Shown: one piece after another, positions 1 through 13,401 of the stretch | Layout: the number at the start of each line of letters is the position of its first letter | Position numbering within the stretch: position 1 is the first letter of the stretch | Assembly: GCF_030445035.2 (NCBI RefSeq) | Contig: NC_080683.1 | Coordinates: 95,689,675 to 95,753,674 of the forward strand | From: Dasypus novemcinctus | Lineage: Eukaryota > Chordata > Mammalia > Cingulata > Dasypodidae | Length of the DNA: 64,000 nt | Direction: 5' to 3' | Made by a program: the position numbers and the translations under genes | Notes under the pieces: model-generated | What the model was told of the DNA's origin: nothing | The model's input: only the letters and a program-made list of their open reading frames with translations | The model's database searches: none

Positions 1-1799
1 GTTTACAAAGGTGAAGAGCATGTATAAAAATACATTATCTTGAAGCAGATGGATTCATCTGGACACACCAAACTAACTGCCCCCTTGCTATAAGGAGGAC
101 AGTTTGCTTTACAGGGTTGCTATTATTACCCATGCCTAAAATAGCCTATGTTTCGAGAAAGGATTTACTAACTTGCAAGCCACCTCTTTGTTTTCTCCTG
201 TTTCCAGTGAAGTCACTAAACTCTTTATAACTTCATCACCATTTACCAAGCAGCACACTGAGCAGCTATAAACAGAACATTGGGGAAAGTCACACACAAT
301 TTGTAGAAGAGTTGGACTAAACATTGGTCTGTAATTAAAAGTGACTCCAGTGAAAATTAATTAAAGAGAAATATTTCTGTTGCCTTTGGTACAATTCTAC
401 TGCTTAGAGAACAAATGTTCCAGGCAATAACATTTGGCCAAATGCTGATCACATTTTCTCTCCTATTTCAGTGTAACTAAGCTTACTAGTAGCCAAAGAA
501 AGAGAGTTGTCTTAAGTTAAGAAAGCAACTCTTTCCTTTGTATTTAAAAATAGAAAAGAGAGAAAAAATACTTTGTCCTATCAATAATACAGCTTGGACA
601 ATCAAAAACCTCAGGGGAGCATTTTGACTCCAGATAGTTAAATATGTGAACAATCCGCGGTACAGACTGATTGAAAGAGTGTGAGATTAGGGCTCATTAG
701 AGCTAGATTATTAAACCATTATTAAAAACTTGCAATTAAATAATATTATACTAAAAAAAACAAATGTAATAGTCAAAATTCATCCCTTCCTACATATAGT
801 ACATTTTATTACTGTCTATTCTCTTGAGGCAATTTCCATGCATTTTATTTGTATGGTGGGAATGCTATATAATAGGGTGCTACTGTACATCTCTTCCCAG
901 CTGCCTGTTCATTGTGTCAGGCTGGTGGCTTGAAACTGGCCCTGTTGGAAGTATGGAATTTGGCAAATACAACAAGTAAGAGCTTTACCCCAAAGACTGC
1001 TGGCTGTTTTAAACACTTACCAGCACTTACTGCCTAACGCTGTAAGAATCTTGCCATTTCAGTGTAAAAAGTTCCGAAGGGTCCATTCTGAAGAATTGAT
1101 TGCCCTGGACATTCTTTCTTTCATCTGGTATCACCATTCTTTCTCAGGGGAATTGTAAGGGGGGAATTACCTCTTTCTCATTTCATGTAATTGGGTCCAA
1201 GGGTAGGTTCCACATACCTGAGCCCCATCAGGCCTCAGAAGTGGGCTTATGACTTGAGTCTCACCAACCACGGCACTACATAGCACTGGCCAGAGCAATT
1301 GGTTCAGCCATGAAAATATGAGCCAAACTGAGACAAAGTCCTCCTTACAGTGTGATAAACACATGCTGGTTAGGATTTGGAGTTGCAGTAGAGGCTGAGG
1401 CTACCAGGGGTCATCTCTCCCACACATGATGGCAGATAAAGGAAAACAGGACCCTATTGGCACTTTTTGACCCAAGTTGCTTGGAGCCAGATGCTTATTG
1501 CACTTCTTAATTACATGAACCAATATATTCATTTGAACTGATTTTTGCCTTTGCAATCTGAGGAGTCATGACTGATAAACATATGTACTTCAGTAACTCT
1601 GTTTGGTGAAGTGCCACGTAATTTGATGTATTCATGTGGAGAATACTGTTGGTTCTTCTTGGGCTAGAGTGAGAGAGATGTTGTGGCCAATGTAGTGACC
1701 AGGTCTGTAGGCCAAAGAGATGTTCTTTAAAAATCTCTTAGTATATTAATCATCCAGAATTTTGTGCAGATTTATGAGATTGTGTTTAAAAGAGTAAAC
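1..1799. other. No recognised gene
   Basis: AT-rich sequence with only short open frames, none with a recognisable domain or splice-site pair. The stretch around 1180-1370 has the look of an old interspersed repeat but I cannot name it. No CpG island, tRNA or promoter-like cluster is visible. Best read as intergenic or intronic DNA. Confidence 0.5.
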
Positions 1800-3335
1800 A
1801 TCATATTTTTAGTTCATGGAAGGCAAGGACAATGTAATAGTTCTCAATATATCCCCAGGTCTGGAGCTCTATCACATTCCCCAATGGAACAACAATCCCC
1901 CAAGTGCAATGGCAAACACCAATAAAGATGGATGGTCCAACGATGAGCCCTTGATACTTATGGCTCTGATTATGAGTCTGTGTGCCTGAAATATGAACTA
2001 GGCCTATAGCTGTGGGGTGCCTAAGAGCTACCTCCTGAGAGCCTCCATGTTGCTCAAATGTGGCCACTCTCTAAACAAAACTCAGCATGTAGATGCATTG
2101 CCTTCCCCCCCCAACATGGGACATGACTCCCAGGGATGAGCCTCCCTGGCAGTGAGGGATTGCTACCAAGCACCAGCTGATGATGTAACTACAAAAAGAC
2201 CATGAACAAAGAAGTCAACTCAGACCAGCAGAATATCTCAGCCTACATGTAATATCAGGTGTTAAAAACTGCTTTTTGACTTTGGATAAAAAGGGGGAAA
2301 TAGAAAGGACAAGTGAGTTTATATGGCTAAGAGTCTCCAAAAAAGAGTTGGGAGGTCATCAGAGGGTGATGCTTATGCATGTCTCAGCAGGGTACCAGAG
2401 ACAGCCAGGGTAGATGGAAACCCAGATGCTGGTTCTCCTGAGGGCTGCAGCGACCCACATGTTCTATGGTCAAGGCAGATGGCTCTGGAGTTCAGGGCCA
2501 TGTCAGTTGGCCCTACTTTGGAGTTTGTGTTCCTGAATGTGATGGAGTTGGACTCAGATATAACCTTTCTACACATGCCTCTTCTGATACTTTTACCAGA
2601 CCTGTGGTTGGCATTTGGGTTGGTGTATATTCAGGAGACCTGAATCTGAACTGTCCATGTGATGGCCAGGCCCTGGGCCTCAGCAGACTTGCAGCTTCTA
2701 CCCTCTGGTTTCTTGGACTTACCCTGGCCAGCTGACAGGGAGGTGAAGAGAGTCAACCACTACACCAGGGAGCCAAGAGTGCCTACAGCTGCAAGCAGGA
2801 GAATTGCATCCATCATCCATGTGGAATCTAAACCCCCTCTTGATGTAGAGGGAGACTGGACCTAGCTATCCCAGGTCCACAAGATGGAGGAATAGAGTAT
2901 GGGTTAGAGTGGGCTTACTGGTGTTCTGCTGGGGAACTATTGTTATTAGTAAGGGGAGAAATCATAGTTGTGATATGGAGAGGGTGGCCACGGTGACTGC
3001 TGATGGTCAGGAGAGGGAAGAAGAGATATGGTATGGGGGCATTTTCAGGATTTGGAGTTGTCCTAGGTGGTGCTGCAGGGACAGATGCTAGACGTTGTGT
3101 GTCCTGTCATGGCCCACTGGGTAGACTTGGGGAGAGTGTGGACTACAATGTGGACTACTGTCCATGTGCTGCAGCAGTTCTCCAGAATGTATTCACTGGG
3201 TGCAGTGGATGTGCCACAATGATGGAAGAGTTTGTTGATGTGAGAGGGGTGGTGTGCGTGGGATAGGGGATATATGGGGACCTCATATTTTTTTAATGTA
3301 CAATTAAAAGAAAATAAAGAAGAAATATATATATA
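1800..3335 (+). mobile_element. LINE-1 3' end (3' UTR copy A), 5'-truncated
   Basis: This is the first of four copies of one L1 3' UTR family in the window (others near 13402, 49500 and 56536). Shared landmarks are a GGGACATGAC/GATGAGCCTCCCTGGCA block (about 2110-2150), a GGGGGAAATAGAAAGGA block (2292), the AAGATGGAGGAATAGAG block (2882), a CATTTTCAGGATTTGGAGTT block (3040) and the terminal ACCTCATATTTTTTTAATGTA followed by an A-rich tail with AATAAAG (about 3280-3320) and a short AT repeat. Several open frames of 60-106 codons fall here, but they match no protein and are chance frames of the 3' UTR. The 5' boundary is approximate. I found no clear target duplication. Confidence 0.75.
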
Positions 3336-5180
3336 TATCCACAGGTCCTATCTCATGTGGAATACAGTAAGTAATTGCCAAGGAAATTTTTGTTGATAGA
3401 AGGGCTTACCCTTGAAGATTGTGCATTCAGCCATACACTGAAGATGATTCAGCAGGTTTATAATGCCGCATGCTTTCTTTGTGAGAAAGGGATATGGACA
3501 GCACTGTTTGATGTGAGCCAGAGTAAGCAGATTCAATAAATTAAAAAATTTTAGCACATTTGTATGCTGTTTGACCTTGAGACTAAACTTGTTTCTGTGA
3601 AAACCAGATTGCCCCTTCCTAAAACCCTGGGCTCAAGGGAACCAAGCAAGATAAATACTCCATCCTGTTCATAACAAGTTAAAAAATAAAGGTTAATCCT
3701 TTGGCTATTTGTAAAGTAATTTAACAGGTAAAACTGAGCTGTTGAAGTTTAAAACTATTTAGGTATATATCTCATAACCAACCACAGCAACATCCAACAA
3801 GAATGTTTTTGTCAAAATAAGGACACTGGCCTCATCTCGGTTGGAATCTGTTGGGAAAACACTTGCCCTCCCCTGCCTCACATTTCCATAAAGATAGAGC
3901 AGTATTGGAGTGAATACTTCTGGATCTTCTCTCTGCCCCTTTATTCATTCTACCTCATCAGAATAAAAATAAATCTGCTTGGCAAGACTGAGAAGAAATA
4001 TTTCCCATGCTGACCAGTGTGGGGTGAGACAGAGCATGGAAAGGCAATGGCACATCCAGTCTCCCTTTCAGCTGGCCTTCTCTGTTTCTCCAGACATTAG
4101 GTTCTGAAACAGCCATGATCCTTTGTGTAGTTGCCTGGGAAAATGTGTGTTGTACAAACAGGTAAGGAACAAAGCCCAGTTTGTGAGGGAGTAAATAATA
4201 GCCCTCATTCTGTCCTCAAGTCTAAGTGCCACCATCTTTGTTTGTGGGGACTCCCAGGTCAATACAAGATGTAAAGTTCTTAATTTTAATGTAGTCAGTA
4301 GTATCACTCTTTTTCTCTGAGTGTCTAGTTCCTTAGAATTCCACCTTCTTGCAGGGAATCCTATTAAGCCAAGAAAGTGGGGTGCATTCTATTTTGTACT
4401 GCCTGTGTTCAGTTGGTTAAGAATCTTAAAGGGAGTGTAGGTGACCAAATAGCACCCCAGGTACCAATGTCAGGCATTTTGACTGGGAAAACATACACTT
4501 AATAACAGCAAGGAGCAATTGGAAAACAAAGAATAACATGGAGAATCCAGCATTTTGGAATGCCTTCTGTAACTTGTGTCCTAGGGGTATGGGCAGTTCA
4601 CTGACATGGGTCCCACAAACTTTATTGTTTAAGTATTAATTATAACTCTGGCTGGTGACTTAAGGCACAGGGCCCAGCATTTAGAAAAAAAAGGATTCAT
4701 TCAGGGATCAAGACGGGTTTTCCTAGAACTTAAAACTAGGGAAAAGATGTCTGTTCCTGTGTGTAGAGATGATTCCTGAAGTTGAGAGAGGGTATTTCTG
4801 AGAGCTTCGGTTAGAGTGGTAGCTTCACTTTTCTGGGGATTTCGGAGGGCAAGATCCCCTGATCACTGAGTCTTGGAAAGGCTTGTTTCAGGACCATCAG
4901 AATCTCAGAAGATTGGCATAAGTGGTAAGAATGATTCATAATAAAATGCCTTTTAAAGAGCATTTGTCAATGCTTTGTCAACCTGGACTATAGTGATAAG
5001 GAAGCTGTCATCTACATGGACAGGAGATTGTCATTGTGGCAGTGTTGTAGTTGGTGTGCTTGTTTTTTGGATTTTTTTGTGCTCAGGACCAGGTACGAAG
5101 CTCCAAATTCTCTTCTACTTTACTTTGAACTATAACCAGGGATGAAGATGAGATTTAACTTGATTGTTTCAACTTGATTC
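3336..5180. other. No recognised gene
   Basis: No supported coding exon. The segment about 3570-3985 ends in an AATAAAAATAAATC stretch after a pyrimidine-rich block and may be an old LTR, but there is no second copy here to confirm it. The rest is AT-rich unassigned DNA. Confidence 0.4.
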
Positions 5181-6835
5181 TGAATTAATTACATAAACTC
5201 TAAATATGACTGTAGACTTCCTGTGGTCAGGAAGTATATATTTTATCAACAAACACAGGACTTTTTCCCTTCAAGATGTTCCATGGGCAACGCTTCCTCA
5301 CCCAGGATCTAGAAACCAGGTTCTGATCAAAACCTGTCAGAACAGGCCTCACTCTCAATTAGGGCCAAAATGGAAAGAACCTTATTCTGTGGTCCTGATT
5401 GCTCCCACAGGAATTCCCAGCTGGGTGCATTTATCCTGAGTGAAGCCAGCTACCCAAGGAAGTGCCAGCTCACCAAAAACACCTGACAGGATATACAAAC
5501 ACCAGTCATTGGATGACCTGAAATACCTCTTCAAGAGGTATTTGTTCAAGAGACAAAACTAAGTAATATCTGTGTAAAAACCAGCAGTTTCCTGTAACTC
5601 TAGCCCAAATACCTATTGCTAAGGGGAGGGCAAGCCAGACACCCCTTAAGAAATTTTGTCTCTTTTCATTTCATGTAGTTTCTCCCTATGCAATAACTAA
5701 AAGGGAAATGCCTCTTCTCTTCCCCCTCTTAACTCTTAAACATAACCACCACCACGGAAAACTGGGATTAGCAATTTATACCAAACAAGATTTTTTATTA
5801 CAATCTTTCCTTAAAGCTAACTAACAGCATAGAATAAACTAGTCCTGCCTTAGAAACTCTAAGTCAGCAAACAAACTCTTGTTGCTGTGGTACTGCAAAA
5901 TCACCAACAGCAGCACAGAGGGCAACATGCCTATTCCTCAAGGAAAAATGCTGTTTTTAAGTAAATCACTCCAAAATAGTCCTAGACAGCATTCAAAACC
6001 TGCAAGATGATGCCCAACTTCCTTCAGGGGGACACAGCCTCTGATGGGGCCTGGCCTTTCTCACTCTCATGATCCAGGATGTCATAGCTGGTCCCCTTTT
6101 TGGGCCCACTTACCGCCATCTTCTTTATCCTTTTGGTGGGGCCATATAGTTTCAAAAATTCTAAGTAAGTTTATTTCTTCCAGAATCAATGCTTTCCAAA
6201 ACAAGATATTAGTCATGTGGGTATTTCAGCCAGTTCTAACCACAGTGTCGGACCCATCTTCTCTCAGCCTCAATAGACTAGCCAGAGAGGTTTTTACCCT
6301 GTCAGGCAGGGACTACCACCCTATCCATCAGGAAGTAACTACAGAAGAATGATCATCCCCTCTCAGCACCCTCTTAAAAATAGAGCATGAACTCTATGAG
6401 GGGGAGGTTGAGGCAGGTTAGTACAGGGTAACAGAAGAGAAGACAAGCCACAACATGGCCAATAGACAACATGGCTGGTAGACTGCTTGACCCCAGCAGA
6501 CAATATGGCTGCAAGACCTTGCTGAGATCTTAAGTTTAACTGTGAGGTCTTTCGAGGACCTCATTTTGGCCCCGGATATTCCAAACAGGCCTCACCATTG
6601 ACCCCCATCATTGGTGCAGTAGCCAACAACAACTGGGGCCCGTCCCCTTATCATTAGGAAAGGAGAGGAATAATTAATAGTTTAAAAGGTAACACAAGCA
6701 GAACTCGCTCTCTCTGCCTAGAGGAGCCCACAAAAAATCTTGGTGTGTATTTCCATCTTTCTCCCCCATTTCTCAGCAAACTCTGTTCTTTCCCCCATTT
6801 CCCAATAAAATCTTTTTACTGGCCTAAAAAAAAAA
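5180..6835 (+). mobile_element. Class I (gamma-like) ERV remnant, 5'-truncated, ending in poly(A)
   Basis: The left part (5206-5460) reads as the C-terminal GPY/F-like region of a gammaretroviral integrase: the frame contains PKWKEPYSVVL, then PTGIPSWVHLS, a stop, and VKPA, the order expected at the end of a class I pol. A decayed env-like stretch follows to about 6400. A purine run (GAGGGGGAGG, about 6397-6407) could be the polypurine tract. The region 6408-6824 looks like LTR U3-R, with AATAAA at 6803-6808. The sequence then passes directly into a poly(A) run from 6825, with no U5. That is what an L1-retrotransposed polyadenylated viral RNA would leave. No open frame is long enough to be functional. 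Confidence 0.6.
6803..6834 (+). promoter_or_regulatory. Polyadenylation signal and poly(A) tail of the class I ERV copy
   Basis: AATAAA at 6803-6808 is followed 17 nt later by ten A residues (from 6825) with more A-rich sequence behind. The spacing is normal for a cleavage site, so the genomic A run is probably a copied mRNA tail. Confidence 0.55.
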
Positions 6836-7139
6836 GAAAAATAAACATGGGGCTTTTTGTGGTACAAACTATATCCAACTGCTTGAGTTGAACTAATGAA
6901 AAATCCTGGTGAAACTATTATAACCCAAAGGCTAATGAGGAAATTTTGAAAACCAGTGCTGTATAACTCTTATCTCTAGGAAGCCAATTTGTCAGATTCA
7001 AGTTAAAAGATCATATAAAAAGCAGACTTGGCTCTAAAAAAGAATCAGAAAGAAAAGGAGAATAAAATGTGGACAGAAAAACAGCCTAGGTCAAGGTAGG
7101 GAGTTTAATAGGATTCCCCCCAAGAAGGTGGGATTCTAA

Positions 7140-7530
7140 GGAAGTAGACAGTCAGAAAAAAAAGTGATACTATTGACTACACTAAAATTAAGAACTTTGT
7201 TCATCAAAAGGCAATATCAAGGGAGTGTAGAAACAAGTCATAGATAGGGAGATGATATTTGCAACACATACAACTGGCAAAGGACTACTGAAGAGAATAT
7301 GTAAAAGACACAAATAAAAAATAGATATGTAACAGTAGAAATTTTGGCAAGACTTGAACTTGACAGAAGAAGAAATACAAATGGTCAATAAACATTTTGA
7401 AAAATCCTGAAGCTCATTAGTCATCAGCAAGATAAAAATCAAATTCATGTATCAATACCACTACACATCCCACCAATATGGTTAAATCTTTAAAAAATAG
7501 TCTAAGTGATGGTGAGAATGCGGAACTACT
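7140..7530 (+). mobile_element. L1 ORF2 3' fragment
   Basis: The text reads as the C-terminal end of L1 ORF2 on the plus strand: a block like TTAAGAACTTTGTTCATCAAAAG, then GATATTTGCAACACATA, then GAAGAAATACAAATGG, in the order found at the end of many mammalian L1 ORF2 genes. Frames are broken by stops and there is no 3' UTR or tail. An old 5'- and 3'-truncated fragment. Confidence 0.65.
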
Positions 7531-7559
7531 TCCATTTTTACCCCTTTATTTCTCTCCAT

Positions 7560-10500
7560 TTCCAGAGCTTTGAAACCTGACTATGGGAAAAATAGCACCA
7601 TATAAGGTCTCTAATTCAGAGTATATATCATATCCTGGAGGACATTAACTCAGTATCATAAGGTGTTTTCACTGAGTTGGTACTATGTACAAATCTTCAA
7701 AAGGCAATTCCACCATTGTAGTCAGTCAGCTGCATCAGGATGGTGGGAACCTAAAACAAATATGGCCCATTGCCATACATCATTTTTGTAAAATCAGTTT
7801 CTTGTTCAGAAGTGATGCTGTGCAAAATACCATGATGGTGGATTAGTAAGTCCACAGATGGTAGTTTTGGCATAAAGTATTGTGAGCAGGAAAGAAAAAT
7901 TCATTTTCAGAGTAAATTTCCCTTCCTGTGAGAATAAAGCACTGTACCTTCCATGATCGAAGTGGTCCAATATAATCAACCTGTTACCAGGTGGTCTGCC
8001 CAGGGAGTGGTACCATATTGGGAGTTAAGGTTTGGTCTTTGCTATAGGCAGATTGGACATTCAGCAGGGACTGCAGTCAGACCTGTCTTAATGAGTAGAT
8101 GACCATGCAGGAGCTCTGTCTCTGCCACTATGACCACTTTACTATGAGCCTATTGGGCAAAGATGGAAAGGTAAGAGTCTGACATCCACCAGATCGATCA
8201 TCTTACCCATTTGATTATTAAGATCCTCCACTGCTGAGGTTGCTCTTGGTGAGCATTCTTATGTGACACAAACATCTTCACACGCTGTGCCTATTTGCAA
8301 AGGTCCATCTACATACCTCTTCCCCAGACCTCCTTGTAATAAAAATTTCAATCCTGTTTCAAATTCCCTGAACATCTAGTCAAATCATCAGCCACAAACA
8401 TGAATCAGTGTAGATCCAAACTTTTGACAATCTCTCCTTCTAGCCAAAATAAAGAAACAAATGCACAGCCTGAAATTCTGCTCACTGGGATGATTTTCCT
8501 TTACCATGTCTCTTAGAGCCTCCCTATAGGGGGTCTGTAGTGCTGCAGGCATCAACTTTAGGTGTTTCCACTATATCATGCCAATCTGTATAACAGGTCA
8601 AGGTTTTTATTCCTCAGTTATTTGATCATAGGGAACTCTCTATATAGTGATGGGTGGAAGTTGAGAGGGAAAAAGCTATACATAACTGTAGTAGGAGTAG
8701 CTGCTACTACATAGCTCCTGCTAGAGCAGGAGTAGAGATGATGGGCATCTGGGTTAATTTCTCATGCAAAGTAATTATTCCTTTAGGAAATACTTGAGCT
8801 CAGTCTAATATATAGCACTTTCATTTGATGAGTGCCACTGTCCATGTCCAACTTTGTGATTTAGTGAGTCATAAAACACCCAGTTCATGATGGCCAACTC
8901 AGGTCTCATGGTAATTTGTTGTCCCATAGTCAAGCATTCTTTCTCTACTACTGCCCAGAGGCAAGTCAAGAACTATTTCTCAAGATAAAAGCAGTTATCA
9001 GCACAGGATATTATAACTTTGTTCTTAAAGGTCCACACTATAATTTATCTATGAGGACCTGCCTTTCACAGAAACTTCCCTGTCTTTCACAGAAACTTCA
9101 ACCACCATCAGATCTGCTGGGTCATGCAGCACAGTTGAATTTTTGTGAAATTTATTTCCCATCCTCTGTCATATGGCACATACTGCTGTCTGTTTACCAG
9201 GTCCAATCAGCATAATATTGTAAGTTATTAACTTGATGTCCTGTGGAAAGGAGTAGTGATCAAGTTTCCTGTGGACCAGATTTGGCTTGCAGCTGGAGAG
9301 TTGATATATCCAGGAGAAAAGAAAGTCAAAGTACATTGCTGGCCTTGCCATCTGATAGTGAATTGCTTCCGAAGGTCTTTACTAATAATTACAGAGGAAA
9401 AAGCATTCATCTGCTCAATAGTTACATATCAGGTGCCAGAAGATATGCTGATTTGCTCCAGCAACAAAACCACATCTGGAACAGAAACTACAGTTGTTTT
9501 CACCATCTGATTAAGTTTACAATAATCAACCATTATTTTCCAAGATGCATTGTCTTTTTCACAAACCAATTAGCAAATGGAGATAAGGGAGGAATCACCA
9601 TCTGAAACTTTCCAATCCTTGTTAGTGGCACTCATCTCTGCAATCCCGCTAGGAATGCAGTTTTACTATTGGTTTACTAATTTGGTAGGTAGAAGCAGTT
9701 TTAGTGTATACATTTTGCTTTTCCTACCATAATAACTCTCTTCACAGAGCAAAGAACCAAATTGGGCTTTCTGCTGGTGGCTGACTATGTCTATTCCAAC
9801 AATGCATTCCAGAGCTGGGAAATTAGTCACAGGGTGGGTTCAGGAACTCACTGGACTCACTGCTAGATTGACATGATCCAAAAAGTCCATTTATCACTTC
9901 ACCTCTTTTAATTCCTACTCCGACTGGTATATCAAAGTAGCGTTTTGCTTTTCTAGGAATTAGTATCAATTCAGAGCTTAAGCCATTAATTTCTATAAAG
10001 TCTGATTAATCTCATTTTTCAATGCACAGTCACCCTAGTAAATGGACACAGGTCCCTTTTGGAAATGCTAAAGGAAATGTTACAGTATAAAATAAAATTT
10101 TGGCTATGTTGTAAGGGTATTCCTGAATGGAATCCAATATTCAAGGATCCTTCATTCAAGGGGCTCTTTGTCTGTCAAGATCAAGTCTGGGAATTGGTTG
10201 AGGGAATGTAACTCTCTGTCATGGAGATTCAAGTCATACTTCCATTCAGATCTAGAAGTTTTCTGTTTATTCAAATCAAATAAGTCTTAAGTAGGATGCC
10301 CATCCACTTCAGTTTTAAGGACACCACAGTCAGTAGCCAATCCCAAAGATTGCTACAAGTCAGACCATTCTGATGACTACTTCAGCTCTGCTTTGCCTAC
10401 TATGGCAACCGTGCTCACCTTAGTTTTGCAAATTAAGTGCTACCACCCACTGGATATCATTATTCTCACTCAATTTTTTTTTTTTTAATTTTTAAAAAAA

Positions 10501-11420
10501 TTTCTCTCCCCTTCCCCTTCCCCCACCCCAGTTGTCTGTTCTCTGTGTCCATTTGCTGCTGCATGTTCTTCTTTGTCCGCTTCTGTTGTTGTCAGTGGTA
10601 TGGGAATCTGTATTTCTTTTTGTTGCGTCATCTCTTTGTGTCAGCTCTCCGTGTGTGCGGTGCCATTCCTGGGCAGGCTGTACTTTCTTTTGCACTGGGC
10701 GGCTCTCCTTACGGGGCACACTCCTTGCACGTGGGGCTCCTGTACACAGGGGATACCCCTGTGTGGCATGGCACTCCTTGCACGCATCAGCATTGCACAT
10801 GGACCAGCTCCACGCAGGTCAAGGAGGCCCGGGGTTTGAACCGCGGACCTCCCGTGTGGTAGACAGACACCCTATCCACTGGGCCAAGTCTGCTTCCTCT
10901 TACTCAATTTATGTAACCCAATTTAAAGCCAGCAGTTTCCACTGTCATTCCTGGCCTACAGAGAAAAGCCACCACAAACTCTTCAAGAATACTTGGGTTC
11001 ACCACACAAATGTATTTCTCTCAGCCTTAATGAAAGAAGTATCCTCTGGACCCTTCTAGAGAGCTTGGGCATGGCTAAGGGGATGAGTTAACAGTTCTTT
11101 TGGAATCAGTCCACTTCAGCATTCTAATTTCACTAAACTTTTGAATACCTTCCTCTACAGTGTACCAAGAAAGTTCTGGCACTTAAACTCAGTTTAGCAT
11201 AGGCACTTAAACTTTGGGTTGGGGTTTCAGTCAACCAACGAACAAACTGTTAGAGATCTTCCTAACTATTTGAGCCATGGCAGTAAATCCAAAAATATCT
11301 GCTTTAATAAACCCATATCAACAAATTCAGCCCAAACTAATGTTATATTCCTCCACCCTGATCCAACATCCTTAGGCTCCATTCCCATACTTGTTTCCCA
11401 GGATTCTAGCAATATAAATT
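7560..11420 (-). mobile_element. ERV-L (class III) internal remnant, minus strand
   Basis: Read on the minus strand, the fragment at about 7950-8010 encodes QVDYIGPL, the signature around the first catalytic Asp of ERV-L type integrases, just after an in-frame stop. Upstream on that strand, near 9200-9230, the frame reads IMLIGPGKQ, placing the end of the RT catalytic segment; the residues where the YxDD box should be are mutated (TYN in place of the aspartates). Protease-like sequence would lie near 9800. The order PR-RT-IN fits one minus-strand element. It is full of stops and frameshifts and is split by a DAS-SINE at 10477-10901. Outer limits are approximate and I could not delimit its LTRs. 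Confidence 0.6.
10477..10901 (-). mobile_element. Large DAS-type SINE, minus strand
   Basis: The element reads 5' to 3' on the minus strand: a tRNA-like head (GAAGCAGACTTGGCCCAGTGG..., B box GGTTCAAACCCC with one substitution), a GC-rich body with GTGCCGTGCCACACAGGGGT-like text, and an A-rich tail that appears here as a T run at 10477-10500. Both ends are flanked by the 9-bp direct repeat ACTCAATTT (10468-10476 and 10902-10910), a convincing target-site duplication. Open frames of up to 175 codons here are accidental frames through SINE sequence. Confidence 0.85.
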
Positions 11421-12450
11421 GACAAAATCTTGCTATTTTTGTGTGGAAATGGCATTCCTCATAGACTTTATTATAGATCTAGAAGCAGTGAGGTTTGATG
11501 GAGGTAGGTCCAAAAGAGGATAAGCAGTTCCCTCAAGGGAGGCAGTTACTTCGTCTTTATATTTTTATAAACAGGAAATTTCTTCTCTAATCTTCATATT
11601 TCCATGGAAGGGAGAGGACTTCTGATCAGTTCTACAAAATGAACTCTACTGAAGTTTTCTTAGAGGGAATACTTCTAGTCTCTCTCTCTGCCCCCTTACT
11701 TGCTCCTTCCCTTGGAAGGTGTATTTAAACCCATGGGTCTATTACACCAGCAGATGCTGCAGAAGCAAGATACCATTTACTCTGTCTCTCCTTTGGCCTC
11801 TTGTCCTACTTATAACCAGGCATGTCTGGTGTTTGCACCTCTAGGCTCCAGGCAGTAAGCCCCTGTGTTGGGTCCTCCCTAATCCCCAAAAGAGGCAGCC
11901 ATTCTATAGTTTTCCAGCCCATGACTGAGTAAAGTCAGGGCCCTCCACTCTATTGAACTATCTTTAATGAAGGGGGAAAACAGGAAACTTCATCTTATAT
12001 TGGCCTTATGTCCAAGCTTCTTTCTCTAGTCCATCTTTATCATTACAAAAGCCAATATTTCAGGACCCATTTGAGTCATTCCTGGATTTATACTTCATAA
12101 AAGTCTCCAAAGTCTCCCCTAGCACTGGAATTCGGACCTAAGATCCAGAAAAAGAACTTCTCCAAGTGTTGGGGTTCCCAAGAATCAGGTGAGAATAGCC
12201 TCCTGGGGACAAATTATCTATCTGGAGGCAACTTGGAAGTGAGGACAGAATACAGCCCTGAAGAATTGTTGGTAGCCAGGGACCTAAAATCTCTCCCATC
12301 TGGCCAACAGAAATATACACACAAATATCATTAACAAAATTGGAAACAAGTATTTTTTGAAAATCCGTGAAGGTCTCCAACAAACTATAGGGCGGGGTAC
12401 TTGAAAAAAGTTCGATTAGAATATGTGGCATGAGCTGGGGTCTTTGTGGG
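11421..12450. other. No recognised gene
   Basis: Unassigned sequence. It may be the distal part of the ERV-L remnant or another decayed LTR element. No supported exon. Confidence 0.4.
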
Positions 12451-12885
12451 TGTGGTGGTTTGGGGCTATATATACCCCAGAAAAACATGTTCTTAAATCT
12501 AATCCATTCCTGTGAGGTGGACCCATTATATGTAGGACCTTTTGATTAGGCTACTTCAGTTAAGGTGTGTGTGGCTAAGCCCAGTCAGGATGGATCTTAA
12601 GTGGAATGAAATTCAGATAGAGAGAGAAAGCCACAGGGAGCAAGAAGCTGAACATCAACAAAGCCTGGAAGTGAAGGATGAGGCCAGGAAAGGCCACCAT
12701 GTGCATCGACATGTGATAAGCTAAGGATCAAGACTCACCATTAGTCCCAGAATGCCAGTCTTTAGGAAGAAGGCATAGCCTTTATGGTGCTTTGATTTGT
12801 AATTTTTCTTAGCCTCAAACTAAATTCCCATTGTTTAACCCAACCCATTTCATGGTATTTGCTTGAGTAGCCAGAAAACAAAACA
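12451..12885 (+). mobile_element. MaLR/ERV-L type solo LTR
   Basis: Begins TGTGGTGGTTTGGGGC and ends near AACAAAACA, giving TG...CA termini. The body contains AACATGTTCTTAAATCTAATCCATTCCTGTG, a block that recurs on the minus strand at the right end of the LTR at 29814-30252, so the two are members of one family. No internal retroviral sequence adjoins it, so it is a solo LTR. The 60-codon frame inside is not a gene. Confidence 0.65.
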
Positions 12886-13394
12886 GTTGGCCTCCTAGTC
12901 CTGCACTGAATCAGGTTATTAGAATCTATCCACTCTTAGGGCTGCCTAAAGATATAGAAGTACATTTGAAAAGCAGATTTAAAATACTTTTATCCCAATC
13001 ACTATAAGAAGGAAAACCATCTGCCATGGACCTTAGCCCCATTCAGGTGTCCTTACCGCTTGGGGACAGAAAGCAGAGGAATGGCGCTGTCCTGTCCCTG
13101 GATCCACAAGTAAAGGGGGGGGGGGAGAAATGCCCTGCATCTGAGCAGAGGAAGTGAAAGAAAATGAATGGGTGTTACCTGGATCTCACTTCAGGGGCCC
13201 GGTTATACCACACCCCCAGCAGACCTGACTCAAAATCAGTAAATGTCAATTTCTAGCCAAATCAGCCCCTCCTTCTCTTTTGAGGAAGGGGAAAGAAAAA
13301 GATGGAGAGAGGTAGAACTTCAATCTTAGCACACACCCTCATAGTAAAAGGGAAAAAGTCTCTTCTTATATGGAAGCAAGTTCCCTAATATAAA
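12886..13394. other. No recognised gene
   Basis: Unassigned sequence containing a G homopolymer near 13117-13126. No coding or RNA feature supported. Confidence 0.4.
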
Positions 13395-13401
13395 TCTTGA
13401 C

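Noticed and set aside
10437-11059. Overlapping open frames of 88-175 codons on both strands
   Set aside because: They run through a DAS-type SINE with a clear target duplication; cysteine/leucine-rich peptides arise from its GC-rich body.
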